Shown piece by piece: positions 8,301-17,232 of a stretch of DNA of 64,000 nucleotides. Both the position numbers and the translations under genes were made by a program. Position 1 is the first letter of the stretch; each line of letters starts with the position of its first letter. The stretch spans positions 1-64,000 of the forward strand of contig CALRMX020000007.1 of the NCBI GenBank assembly GCA_943369355.1, written 5' to 3'. The notes beneath the pieces are model-generated. The model was given only the letters and a program-made list of their open reading frames with translations. It did not search any database and was not told where the DNA came from. This DNA comes from UBA7662 sp943369355. Lineage in GTDB: Bacteria > Bacteroidota > Bacteroidia > UBA7662.

Positions 8301-11300
8301 GGATTCGCGCTTATGTTAATGCGAGCTGGAGTATATTTAGCCCCAACACCGATTGGGAATAAAAAAATTCTAGCGCCAGAACCAAAGTCTTTAGTTAAGC
8401 CACCGTCGGAAAGAACCCCGTTGGTTCTTATCATTCGAGAGAGACCAAAAGTGCCCGTAATTTCACCATCAACACCGATTTTCAAATTCCGATCACCCAA
8501 ATCAACCAACCCAACCGTTAAGGTGAGTCGCCTGTTAATTGTGAAAGTACCTAAGAAATTTACATTCGTAACGTTGTTGATTACAACATTACCAAAAGTA
8601 CCTATGCCACTTATTTGCTGCGTTGCTGTTCCTGAAAAGAACAAGGTATTGGTTGAGCTATTTGACAAACTCGTATGTGTCCCATTGTTCGTCACACTGC
8701 TCTTACAATCAATCTCCTGACTGTTGTCGTTAATAGTAGCTCCCGACTCGATTGTAAATGTACCATTCACGCGAATGGGACTGCTTGTTTGCAAAGTTAA
8801 ATTAGCTCCTGATGAAATGACTAAGTTGTGGAATGCATTGGAGCCGTTCATCGCCCCTTCTATTTGAGAGGGATTCCCATTAATTCTTGTAGTGTTGATT
8901 CCTGCATTGTAGGTTCCTAAACGTTGAATCTTCGCACCTACAGTTACATTTAGGTTATTCGTATTCAGTGTCCCATTGGTTAGAATGCGAAGCTCGTTAT
9001 TGACGTTTAAGTTATTTACTGTCAAATCTACAATAGCTAGATTCGCTCCATCTCCTTCTATTTCTAAATTCCAGAAGCTATAAGTTACATCGAACCTATA
9101 ATTTTGGGTTGACCCTACTCCGGTTGGCTTCAACCTTACTATTCCGCCATCTACAAAACTTGAATCAGGTCGAACGTATAAATCGGCAAAAGTTACAGCA
9201 CCTCCTCTAAACACGTTTAACTGAGGTGAGCCCGTCATTTCGAAGTATGCATTAGCATTTACAACTTCAATTTTTCCTCTGCTCCCTCTATGGTTTCTTC
9301 CATAGATGTTTACAACGCTAGTTCCACTTTGTTTATAAAATAAAGCACCTGCTGTGCTCGACAAAGATCTACGTATCTGCCCATTCACATTCAATATTCC
9401 TCCACTCACTTCGAGACGAGGTAAGCCTGCTGGGGCTATTTCAATATCATTGGCGGAATTGTTCGTCGTACGGCCAATATTAAACGTGCCGGCACTAACC
9501 TCAAGCGTGCCCCGTAAAATCAAGTCTGCGGTGTCGCTGGCAATATCGCCGACCCAAATGGTAGATGAAGCCCCAGATAATTTCAGACAAGCCGTTTCGG
9601 GGATTTCAAAAGATGCAGCTGTATTGGTTAAGGTTATGGTCGATGATGATTTAGAAAAATCAAAGTACCCGTTCTGTAATGTAAGCCAATTATTACTCAA
9701 GGTGGTTAAAGTACCTGCCACATTCAAGGAAACGCCTGTGGCACAGCTAGTGCCTTTATCTATGATCAGGTTGGCTAACTCAGTTGCGGCACCTCCTGTA
9801 TTTCCCCCAAAAGTTGCAGCCGTTGAGCCACGCAAAGTCAGGTCAGCACGAATACTGGCTGCTTGGTACAGGTCAATGGTTCCATTATTCGTGATGTCTC
9901 GATTAACATAAATGTTATGAACCGTATTCGAGCCTCCTGCCTGAATAGCAAAGTTTGCGCCGTTGTTTACGATTAATCGTTCATTTACTTCAATGGTGCG
10001 GGCTGTACCCGTATTCTGTATCCGAAAAGTACCCGATTCTACTTTTAGGTCTTTCCCTATCAGAAGATTGCCGCCTACGGCGTTGGTGTTGTACGTAAAC
10101 ACCGATGCCGTAGAGGCAGCAGCTACTTTTAAAGTATCATAAACTGTTAGATTTGCACTGGAAAGAAAAATCTGCCCAGTTCCCTGGGGACTAAAGGTAA
10201 GATTTCGATACGTAGAAATTGAAGCAGGCAAGGTCGCCGTTTGACCCGTTGCGCAATAATATTCTACCTCTCCTCCATTTTCTCCAAGAAAAGTACCAAA
10301 GTCACCTGCGGGGAATGCAAAAGTTGCCGAGCTAAATCCTATTCTTAAACGACCATTACCTGATACCGTTTCTCCTTCAATCGCGCCAAAATTATGGCCG
10401 GTAAATCCTTGCAAGTCGAGCACAGATCCATTGCCAATTATTAGACTCCCAGAAAATGCACCATTTTGAGAAACCGTAATGGTATGAAACACCGTAGAAC
10501 CATCACCAATGCGGACAATACTATTCGCGTTGGGTATGGAAGCAGGAGGTGAAGTAACCGTATGGCTCACCGTACTCCACGTATTTACATCATTGTAATT
10601 GCCATTTTGTCGGCTATAATAAATAGTTACAGCACCGAAAGGATTGTCGGGTGAATTATCGCCTGCAGTGTAGTCGCCAGTAATGGTATTTTCAAAAAAT
10701 GAGGAATTAAACGTCGCCGTATTTGTCGCTTCATCTACATCTGTCACCACCCCTGGTACCCAACCGCTGGAGTTTACATCGAATCTAGCTACCACATACC
10801 CATCCTCCGTAACTCCGGTGCCCGTTACAACATCGGCTTGCGCATAGCTGTACTGATGCGCTACCTTGGCGCTACCAAGAACAAATCCACTTTGTGTCAC
10901 ACGCCAATAATACGTGAGTGATTTACCATTGGCAGTTACACTAGGGTGCTCGAAAGCCACTGGGCGTATAGTGATTGTACCTCTCGTTACTGGGTTCGCA
11001 TTGAATGTGATGGTAGCTGGTGTGTAATCGTTAGCTGTGCCAATTGGGAAAACAAAACTGTTTACATTGTAAACTTTGGTAAGGCCCAAAGCGGATTGAA
11101 AACCACTCGTTCGAACGAATCTCACCGAGGAGTTATTAGTAACCGTTGCAAAAGTATCTAAAAGAAGGTTAAACCCTTGTATATCCAAAATACGCTGAAA
11201 AGACCCATTCGTAATGAATTGTAGGGCACCTGTAATCTTAATATTTGAAGAAAGCGTGTAGACTGTGTTGGCCGCTGGACCATTTAAATCGATATTCTGA

Positions 11301-13957
11301 ATAATTCCATTTCCATTGCCGCTTATCGTACGGCTAGCAGCAGTGCTTAAAAGCAACTTGCCAGAACCTGTATGGACTCCATTCCAAGTGATACCTGACC
11401 GCAATTCGAGTGTTTTACCTCCGTCGGCAAGTATTCCAGAACTAAAATTCATGCTACCTAAAACCAAAAAAGTGCTGTTTGTGCCAGCCAATTCTAAGGT
11501 GTCTGATTTACTAACCGTTAGATTATTTATACCGGATGTGATTGACCCGCTACTCGAAAAAAACTGTTTAGTCGACCCATTAAATGTAATCGTTGAAGTT
11601 CCAGGCGTGAAGGTAGACCCTGTATTGATGGTAAAGTCTCCACCTACAGTGAAGTTAAGATTATTGGTGTTGTAGGTTTGGCTACCTGTTATTTCAAAGT
11701 CATTCAGTATCGTCAATGGATTCACCAACTGTTGAATGTTCCCGGTTCCTCCTGTACGATTTACTTTAAGGTTATAAAAGGGTGCAGTTGATCTAAAATT
11801 AAAATTCTGCGTCCCGGTAGTAATAAATTCGACTTGGCCTCCAGTTACAATGGCATTAAGTGGAGATACGTTGATGTCTAAACCTCCATAGGTAGATGTA
11901 GTTGGATTTGAGATAATCAAATTCCCTCCTGTCATCTGAAATGATGCGTCTACACTTTCAAGTTTAAATACCGGATTACTATTATTTGTTTCTCCTATAT
12001 TGTTTAGGATGCAAGTCCCACCCGATTGTCTGTAGGTTGTTCGACCTGCACCTACATTCCACATTTGACAAACCGTAGTTGTACCTCCTTCAATATCGAT
12101 AATCCCATCCCCAATATAAATGAGGCCAGCTGCATTAGAAGTAGTAAAAGTACCCCCGCTAACGCGTAAACGTCCCGAAATAGTTACAGCTTGATAGCCG
12201 GTACCGTTATCCGTCGTGGTTGTCGACACACTTGCTCCATCCACCCACAAACAAGTATTCAATGGAATCCAAATATCGTCGCCTCCTTCAGAAAGACTAG
12301 GTATGGAAATATTCTCTTTCAAACGAAGTGTTCCATTTCGTAATGAAAGGGCTTTTAAGACGATAGGATTTGGATCTGTCGTGGTTTGAGGCGGATTATT
12401 GGCCATGTCATTTTCGCCGAGCAATCTGAAATTGGCCACGTTACTCGAATTTACTGTCAATACGAAGGTTTGATCAATTCCTTTATCGAGCACTAACCGA
12501 TAAAAGTCGGTTACACCAAAACAATCTAACCGAGTACTTGAAGTGCCAGAAAAAGTCACTGTAACGTACCCTCCGTTATAAGGATTCAGATAATCGGCCG
12601 TAGTTTGATTGGTAAACCGAACTCTTCCCGTATTGATGAAATCGCCAGCAACAGAAAGTGTGTGTGCACCTGCGGTATGTGTTGTAAGCGAGCAGGCGGC
12701 TGATACAACGATGTTACCATTAACCGTTAGGCTACGCGTAGTTGCATCGTTTCCTATCCTGAAATCGACAGTTGCAGTCCCAGTTCTCTCAATGGTTAAA
12801 TTTCCATTGATCGTAAGATTCGATGCAAGACGATAAATGACGCTCCCACTCGTTTCACGGGTCAGCTTCAAATTATTGAACTCGGTTATCGACGTTGGAA
12901 GCGTGATATCTGCACCGGTATAATAATACGTAACCGTTCCCCCTCCCGCTGAGTTTAGTGCATACGTATCTGAAACTGGAAAGTAAGCTGGCGAAGCTGC
13001 TCTCGTTATTCTAAGTTCTCCTTGTCCACCTAAGCTACTCAAATCAGGGAGCGTAAAGGTGCTTATATCAAGTACACCTCCACTTTGGAGTGTAATACCA
13101 ATTTCGGCGGTGGTAACATTTGCGGTAAGCGAAACCACGCGGCCGTTCAAAACAACTACACTATCGTTGGCAGTTGGTACTTCAGGTTCAAGCAAGGTAG
13201 TGCCTGAAGGATCTTTAGTCCACGTATTTGTCGTTGACCATGGCCCTGATTGATAGCTGTAAAACACCCTTGCTGGTCGTAAAGCTATGCTGTAAGCAAT
13301 CCAACGATCGGATGTTGAAGAAACAACTGTGCGCGTGCCTGTAGCAACAGCTGTGGGTATCAACTCGTCGGCTATCATTACGCTAATGTTATTCGTGCCC
13401 CCCACCTGATAATACGACCTTTCCGACATAGATGCTGGCTCGGTAAGCGTAATCGCGCCTGTTTCCCTGAAGTTATAAAGCCCAATATACCAGGCATTTG
13501 CCACAGTAGTAGTACGGCTTGGTGCCGCCAAATTTGCATTGTTGCCTGTGGCAGCACTATTTTCTAAAAAAGGAGACTTTAAACTAACCCCCCTATACGC
13601 AGCCATTGAAGCAGCTACTTGAATTGCCGTACTTGTTTTTGATATGTTGTATGAAGCCGGCTCCGATCCCGTCGCAAATCGATAGAATACAGCCGTAATC
13701 ATACTGGAGTTAGTTGCTTGATATAAAGACGTCCAACCAGCCGGTGTATTTATCGATCCAGCGATGTTTCGCCAACTCACTGTAATCAACAATAAATCGT
13801 TTTGTTGAATACCCGTAGGAACATTCAAATTAATATTAGTAACGGCAGTGGTAGAACCGTTGGTGGTAGCATTTACAAAAGAAATTGCCTGCGCACTTGC
13901 TTCAATGCTGAAGCTTACCAAACCAATTAGCAGTAAAAGCCATTTGAAAGAATTCAT
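5360..13957 (-). CDS. Giant repeat-rich exported protein A with dockerin-like C-terminus
   Basis: About 2865 residues; start at 13957 chosen for its signal peptide (MNSFKWLLLLIGLVSFSIEASAQ). Residues ~25-230 form a beta-sandwich-like head. Then come three long Thr/Ser/Asn/Gly-rich beta-repeat blocks, each opened by a similar sentence (YSYQSGPWSTTNTW, YYSRQNGNYNDVNTW, YYSRNAACPGGCEW) and consisting of short strands like LTVNGNI typical of right-handed beta-helix surface proteins. Each block closes with a segment such as FPIGTANDYTPATI. Two fibronectin-III-like domains follow (about 2370-2610), then the module shared with protein B (VDWVYLQLRK, GAIVGLDG), and two dockerin-like repeats (IDEADRTASWNDR; IDASVRSIIWNNR). 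The second repeat's calcium loop is degenerate (DARLKGEID). A G10 tract lies ~67 codons before the end. No T9SS sorting domain. Likely an adhesin or matrix protein; exact role unknown. Confidence 0.85.
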   Translation of the reverse strand: MNSFKWLLLLIGLVSFSIEASAQAISFVNATTNGSTTAVTNINLNVPTGIQQNDLLLITVSWRNIAGSINTPAGWTSLYQATNSSMITAVFYRFATGSEPASYNISKTSTAIQVAASMAAYRGVSLKSPFLENSAATGNNANLAAPSRTTTVANAWYIGLYNFRETGAITLTEPASMSERSYYQVGGTNNISVMIADELIPTAVATGTRTVVSSTSDRWIAYSIALRPARVFYSYQSGPWSTTNTWTKDPSGTTLLEPEVPTANDSVVVLNGRVVSLTANVTTAEIGITLQSGGVLDISTFTLPDLSSLGGQGELRITRAASPAYFPVSDTYALNSAGGGTVTYYYTGADITLPTSITEFNNLKLTRETSGSVIYRLASNLTINGNLTIERTGTATVDFRIGNDATTRSLTVNGNIVVSAACSLTTHTAGAHTLSVAGDFINTGRVRFTNQTTADYLNPYNGGYVTVTFSGTSSTRLDCFGVTDFYRLVLDKGIDQTFVLTVNSSNVANFRLLGENDMANNPPQTTTDPNPIVLKALSLRNGTLRLKENISIPSLSEGGDDIWIPLNTCLWVDGASVSTTTTDNGTGYQAVTISGRLRVSGGTFTTSNAAGLIYIGDGIIDIEGGTTTVCQMWNVGAGRTTYRQSGGTCILNNIGETNNSNPVFKLESVDASFQMTGGNLIISNPTTSTYGGLDINVSPLNAIVTGGQVEFITTGTQNFNFRSTAPFYNLKVNRTGGTGNIQQLVNPLTILNDFEITGSQTYNTNNLNFTVGGDFTINTGSTFTPGTSTITFNGSTKQFFSSSGSITSGINNLTVSKSDTLELAGTNSTFLVLGSMNFSSGILADGGKTLELRSGITWNGVHTGSGKLLLSTAASRTISGNGNGIIQNIDLNGPAANTVYTLSSNIKITGALQFITNGSFQRILDIQGFNLLLDTFATVTNNSSVRFVRTSGFQSALGLTKVYNVNSFVFPIGTANDYTPATITFNANPVTRGTITIRPVAFEHPSVTANGKSLTYYWRVTQSGFVLGSAKVAHQYSYAQADVVTGTGVTEDGYVVARFDVNSSGWVPGVVTDVDEATNTATFNSSFFENTITGDYTAGDNSPDNPFGAVTIYYSRQNGNYNDVNTWSTVSHTVTSPPASIPNANSIVRIGDGSTVFHTITVSQNGAFSGSLIIGNGSVLDLQGFTGHNFGAIEGETVSGNGRLRIGFSSATFAFPAGDFGTFLGENGGEVEYYCATGQTATLPASISTYRNLTFSPQGTGQIFLSSANLTVYDTLKVAAASTASVFTYNTNAVGGNLLIGKDLKVESGTFRIQNTGTARTIEVNERLIVNNGANFAIQAGGSNTVHNIYVNRDITNNGTIDLYQAASIRADLTLRGSTAATFGGNTGGAATELANLIIDKGTSCATGVSLNVAGTLTTLSNNWLTLQNGYFDFSKSSSTITLTNTAASFEIPETACLKLSGASSTIWVGDIASDTADLILRGTLEVSAGTFNIGRTTNNSANDIEIAPAGLPRLEVSGGILNVNGQIRRSLSSTAGALFYKQSGTSVVNIYGRNHRGSRGKIEVVNANAYFEMTGSPQLNVFRGGAVTFADLYVRPDSSFVDGGIVRLKPTGVGSTQNYRFDVTYSFWNLEIEGDGANLAIVDLTVNNLNVNNELRILTNGTLNTNNLNVTVGAKIQRLGTYNAGINTTRINGNPSQIEGAMNGSNAFHNLVISSGANLTLQTSSPIRVNGTFTIESGATINDNSQEIDCKSSVTNNGTHTSLSNSSTNTLFFSGTATQQISGIGTFGNVVINNVTNVNFLGTFTINRRLTLTVGLVDLGDRNLKIGVDGEITGTFGLSRMIRTNGVLSDGGLTKDFGSGARIFLFPIGVGAKYTPARINISANPNTGSLTVKPINIKHPSTRDAAERQLNYYWQVDSSGFGASITANLSFLYNNADVSGTEANYRTGRFVFPNWVPTNGITGTVTPAGDSIFISNVNYLSGGFTAGESTEFTAVSTYYSRNAACPGGCEWTTAASWSTDGHDGAAAANAPVGVPVIIASGHTVNVSSNSQLAESVRLNGTAILNMNQTFANNLGVVSGTGTLRIRATASQQFVFPGGNFTAFTSDTGGTVEFYNAGNGILPTQTTYNKIVFKDASTRTQANVDWVINGDITIEAGSIVNTSFNRNWEVRANWINQVGTNGFIPGNGTVTFAKATNQTITGATVFYKLAISGGGSKTLLNEVTVTNELILNSGLVYLGTNNLIMDSLASSGGTPSSSSMVVQNGTGRIRKNYRSNSGAFLFPIGEETAVTEYSPAILEFTSGTYSAGAFVTVQVTDDQNPSCSGNTNYLSRYWAFSSTGITSFAANIQGYYVNADVNGNESLITARMTRTSLPCLNGQPANTAGNFISITGSTVLNNFSGGEAPSPEPTLSTTLLVFENVAATSMRLRWTKGNGSRHLVLVKQGTAVDTDPVDNISYTANSVFGSGSELGTGNYVVYNSSDSTFELTGLTPETTYHFAVFTFNNSGIDVDYKLSSPALGSQSSWAVEPTLQASNIVFSAVGTTSITVKWSNGNGNRRLVLGRADSAVAVLPTDGSSYTANATFGAGSLIGTNTYVLFSSTLDSVVVSGLDQNRKYHFKVFEYNGTGGFQNYLITSAPADSQHTYLLVDVQLWLEGAFNGSDMDADLIDSLPLKQPYNQAPWNFASNDSVITVPNSNIVDWVYLQLRKSDNVANANSSTIKASRVGFVLKSGAIVGLDGSSLLRFEPSEPGNFYVVVYHRTHIPVISNQAIVFSSGAFRHNFKDGLSKAYGTEPLASMGGGNFGLYAGRVENTTAFLIDEADRTASWNDRNNLGYRATDARLKGEIDASVRSIIWNNRSRVSYVP

Positions 13958-14082
13958 CACTTTTAGAGTACAAGAATACTGCCGACCCACTTCATTCCGT
14001 TATTTCAGCATTAATATCGGATTTTTATCCGAAATCGGGACACATTTCTCATTGTGCGAAAAACACATGAAGCTGGTCAAGC

Positions 14083-16683
14083 TTACATTAATTTTTTCAA
14101 CTCATTTAAAATGAACAGGGCTTCTACTGGAGTAAGTCGATTGATATCTAAATCTTCCAGTTTCTGCCTAATCAGAGCATAATTCGGGTCTTTGTGTTCG
14201 AACATATTCAATTGAAACTCGGTTTGACGCGTTTTTCTCAGTTTCGTTACTCCACCTGCTTCGCGTTGAGCTTCTAATTCTTTCAACAATTTTTCGGCTT
14301 GCTGCAGCACTGATTGCGGCACTCCAGCCATACGGGCTACATGTATACCAAAGCTGTGTTCGCTGCCGCCAGCTACCAGCTTCCGCAAAAAGATAATCCG
14401 GTTGGCCACCTCCTTAATCGACACGTTAAAATTATGAATGCGCGGAAAGGCTTTTTCCATTTCATTCAACTCGTGATAATGCGTTGCAAATAAGGTTCTC
14501 GGATGAAAAACTGGATGTTGATGCAAATACTCAGCTATCGCCCAAGCAATAGAAATCCCATCGTACGTACTTGTTCCTCTTCCAATTTCATCGAGTAAAA
14601 TCAGACTACGTGCTGAAATATTGTTCAAAATGCTCGCCGTTTCATTCATCTCTACCATAAATGTAGATTCGCCCGAGCTGATGTTATCGGTGGCCCCTAC
14701 GCGGGTAAATATCTTGTCGACCAAACCAATACGAGCAGAACTTGCAGGAACCCAGCAGCCGATTTGTGCTAGAAGTGTAATCAATGCTGTTTGCCTTAGT
14801 AGTGCCGATTTACCCGCCATATTTGGGCCCGTAATCATCAAAATTTGTTGCGTATCCGAATCGAGGTACAAATCGTTGGGCACATATTGCTCACCTGCTG
14901 CCAATCTCTTTTCAATAACTGGGTGTCGAGCCCCCTCGAGATGTAAAATAAAGGATTCGTCGATAACTGGCCGCACATAATGATTGTCTTGGGCCAACTG
15001 ATGAAAACCGATTAGCACGTCTAACTTTGCTAACAGCTGCGCATTGAGCTGAATGGGGATTAAGTATTCATTCACCGCAAGTAACAATTGTCCGAAAATC
15101 TTTTCTTCAAGAATTTGAATTTTACCTTCAGCGCCTAAAATTTGTTCTTCAAAAGATTTTAATTCTTCGGTGATGTAGCGTTCGGCATTTACCAACGTTT
15201 GCTTCCGTATCCAATCGGATGGTACTTTGTCCTTGTGCGTATTGGTTACTTCTAAGTAGTAGCCAAAAACGTTGTTGTAGCTTACTTTTAGAGATGAAAT
15301 CCCGGTTCTTTCGGCTTCTCTCACTTGTATTTGGTGTAAATAGTCTTTGCCATTAAAGGCAATCTGACGTAGCCTATCTAGTTCATCATGTACCCCTGTG
15401 GCAATTACTCCACCTTTATTTAAAAGTGCAGGAGCGTCTTCATTTAGCTCTTTGGTTAAACGTTCGATAAGAAGCTCGCAAGGGTTCAACTGATCGGCTA
15501 ACTGCTTTAATGGTGAATGAGCTGATGCCATTAAGTAGGCTCTGATGGGTGCAATGGTTTTTAGCGACCGATTTAACTGAACTAGCTCTCGCGGACTTAC
15601 TCTACCCGTTGCGACGCGTGTCAGCAATCGCTCTAAATCACCAAGTTGCTTCAATTCAAATCTGATATCCGCGCTAGTGTTTTCGTGCTCAACAAACCAT
15701 GCCACGATTTCTTGACGATCTAAGATAGGCTGAAGATCCTTTAATGGAAAAACAAGCCATCTACGCAGCAAGCGAGCCCCCATAGGTGTAGCAGTGCGAT
15801 CAATCACTTGAAACAACCCCATACCGCCTTCTGAAGAGGCCTCTAATAACTCCAAATTCCGTATAGTGAATCTATCCAGCCAAACCGATTGACTAGAATC
15901 CATACGCGAAAGACCTTGCAAATGAGTCAAGTCTTTTTGCTGAGTTTCTTTCAAATAATGCAAAGCGCCACCAGCAGCTATGATGGCAAGTGGCCAATTT
16001 TCGATGCCGAAACCTTTTAATGAATGCGTTTCGTATTGCCTCGTCAAAAGTTCTAGGGCGTAATCGTCACTAAAAACCCAATCTTCAAGCGCGTGATGAT
16101 ACCACTTATCTCCAAATACTGCCGAATACTGACCATTCTTACTTTTAGGAAAAAGAACCTCAGCGGGTTGAAGACTTTGAAACAGCTTCTCAATGGTTGC
16201 CAATTCCCCTTGAGCAACCTGAAATTCTCCGGTCGAAACATCTACAAAAGCTGCCCCTGCTGATCCATCGCTAAACGTTACCACAGCCAAATAATTATTG
16301 GCGCGATGGTCCAGGAGCTTATCACTGAATGCTACACCTGGAGTAACCAATTCGGTAACTTCTCGCTCAACCAAACCTTTGGCTAAGGCTGGATCTTCCA
16401 TTTGTTCGCAAATGGCCACACGTTGTCCGGCCCTCACCAATTTAGTAAGATAGTTATCGAGTGAGTGGTGCGGGAAACCAGCCAAAGCAACCTCTGAGGC
16501 AGCTCCATTCGAGCGTTTCGTGAGGACGATGCCTAATATGCTCGCGGTCTTAACAGCATCCTCCCCGAAAGTTTCATAGAAATCCCCTACTCTAAAAAGC
16601 AACAAAGCCCCTGGATGTTTGGCTTTGATTTGCTTGTATTGTTTCATCAAAGGCGTTTCCTTTGCGGCGATTGACTTGGCCAA
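14083..16683 (-). CDS. mutS: DNA mismatch repair protein MutS
   Basis: 866 residues, the usual MutS length. It binds mismatches and small loops and, with MutL, starts mismatch repair. The N-terminal mismatch-reading motif is present (FRVGDFYETFG, with the Phe-x-Glu wedge). The C-terminal ATPase has Walker A GPNMAGKS at about residue 619, the signature SSGESTFMVEM, Walker B LILLDEIGRGTS and the motif ATHYHEL. The start MAKSIAAKETPLMKQY is typical for the phylum. It is divergent from the trmH-type gene, with only 14 nt between the two start codons, so the promoters must lie inside one another's coding sequence or be very compact. Confidence 0.97.
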   Translation of the reverse strand: MAKSIAAKETPLMKQYKQIKAKHPGALLLFRVGDFYETFGEDAVKTASILGIVLTKRSNGAASEVALAGFPHHSLDNYLTKLVRAGQRVAICEQMEDPALAKGLVEREVTELVTPGVAFSDKLLDHRANNYLAVVTFSDGSAGAAFVDVSTGEFQVAQGELATIEKLFQSLQPAEVLFPKSKNGQYSAVFGDKWYHHALEDWVFSDDYALELLTRQYETHSLKGFGIENWPLAIIAAGGALHYLKETQQKDLTHLQGLSRMDSSQSVWLDRFTIRNLELLEASSEGGMGLFQVIDRTATPMGARLLRRWLVFPLKDLQPILDRQEIVAWFVEHENTSADIRFELKQLGDLERLLTRVATGRVSPRELVQLNRSLKTIAPIRAYLMASAHSPLKQLADQLNPCELLIERLTKELNEDAPALLNKGGVIATGVHDELDRLRQIAFNGKDYLHQIQVREAERTGISSLKVSYNNVFGYYLEVTNTHKDKVPSDWIRKQTLVNAERYITEELKSFEEQILGAEGKIQILEEKIFGQLLLAVNEYLIPIQLNAQLLAKLDVLIGFHQLAQDNHYVRPVIDESFILHLEGARHPVIEKRLAAGEQYVPNDLYLDSDTQQILMITGPNMAGKSALLRQTALITLLAQIGCWVPASSARIGLVDKIFTRVGATDNISSGESTFMVEMNETASILNNISARSLILLDEIGRGTSTYDGISIAWAIAEYLHQHPVFHPRTLFATHYHELNEMEKAFPRIHNFNVSIKEVANRIIFLRKLVAGGSEHSFGIHVARMAGVPQSVLQQAEKLLKELEAQREAGGVTKLRKTRQTEFQLNMFEHKDPNYALIRQKLEDLDINRLTPVEALFILNELKKLM

Positions 16684-16697
16684 AACGTAAAGACTTT

Positions 16698-17231
16698 ATG
16701 CGTAAACTTAGTATGGATGAATTGAACCGCCCTTCGGCAGAGGAATTCAAAAATAGCGAAAAAATACCCGTGGTGGCAGTGCTCGACAATATCCGTTCCT
16801 TGGCCAATGTAGGCTCCATCTTCCGCTCAGCCGACGCATTTGCCATTAAAGAATTATGCCTTTGTGGTTTTACAGGAACTCCACCAAACCGAGACATCCA
16901 TAAGGCCGCCCTTGGTGCTGAAGAGAGTGTTGCCTGGACGCATTATCCGTCGGCCACCGAATGTTTGCAGTCGTTAAAAAGCCAAGGTTATACCATATTG
17001 GCTATCGAGCAAACTGATAAAAGCGTAATGCTTTCGACTTTTGAGTTTCAGAAAAACAAAAAATATGCGCTTGTTCTAGGCAACGAAGTCATGGGCGTAT
17101 CCGACGACGCACTCCTCTTATGTGATGCAGCCATAGAAGTACCACAGGCAGGAAGTAAGCACTCGCTAAATGTGAGCGTTTGTTCTGGAATCGTGTTTTG
17201 GGAATGTTTTAGAAGCTATAGGCTTCAATAA
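16698..17231 (+). CDS. TrmH/SpoU-family RNA 2'-O-methyltransferase
   Basis: About 177 residues. SPOUT-fold methyltransferases transfer a methyl group from S-adenosylmethionine to a ribose 2'-OH of tRNA or rRNA. The three SpoU motifs are visible: DNIRSLANVGSIFRSADAF (motif 1), ALVLGNEVMGVSDDAL (motif 2, with the knot NE), and IEVPQAGSKHSLNVSV (motif 3). The ATG at 16698 (MRKLSMDELNR) is preferred over an upstream ATG at 16662, which would overlap mutS. There is no extra N-terminal RNA-binding domain, so it resembles TrmH/TrmL-sized enzymes; the exact target nucleotide cannot be assigned. It converges on the TonB receptor with a 1-nt gap. Confidence 0.9.
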   Translation: MRKLSMDELNRPSAEEFKNSEKIPVVAVLDNIRSLANVGSIFRSADAFAIKELCLCGFTGTPPNRDIHKAALGAEESVAWTHYPSATECLQSLKSQGYTILAIEQTDKSVMLSTFEFQKNKKYALVLGNEVMGVSDDALLLCDAAIEVPQAGSKHSLNVSVCSGIVFWECFRSYRLQ

Positions 17232-17232
17232 A

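Noticed and set aside
9354..9911. 185-codon plus-strand open frame inside giant gene A
   Set aside because: Antisense shadow of a repetitive Thr/Ser/Asn-rich coding sequence; the minus-strand frame is continuous over 8.6 kb with a signal peptide.
5360..13957. Possible CRISPR-like or tandem DNA repeats in the giant gene
   Set aside because: The repetition is at the level of protein motifs with variable spacing; no identical direct repeats with spacers are seen.
13971..13978. TATTCTTG as a -7 box for gene A
   Set aside because: It has a mismatch at a conserved T, and no TTG is found at -33 distance.
14017..14032. TCGGAT-TTTT-ATCCGA hairpin between mutS and gene A
   Set aside because: Only 6 bp, with no T-tail on either strand, so it is not convincing as terminator or operator.
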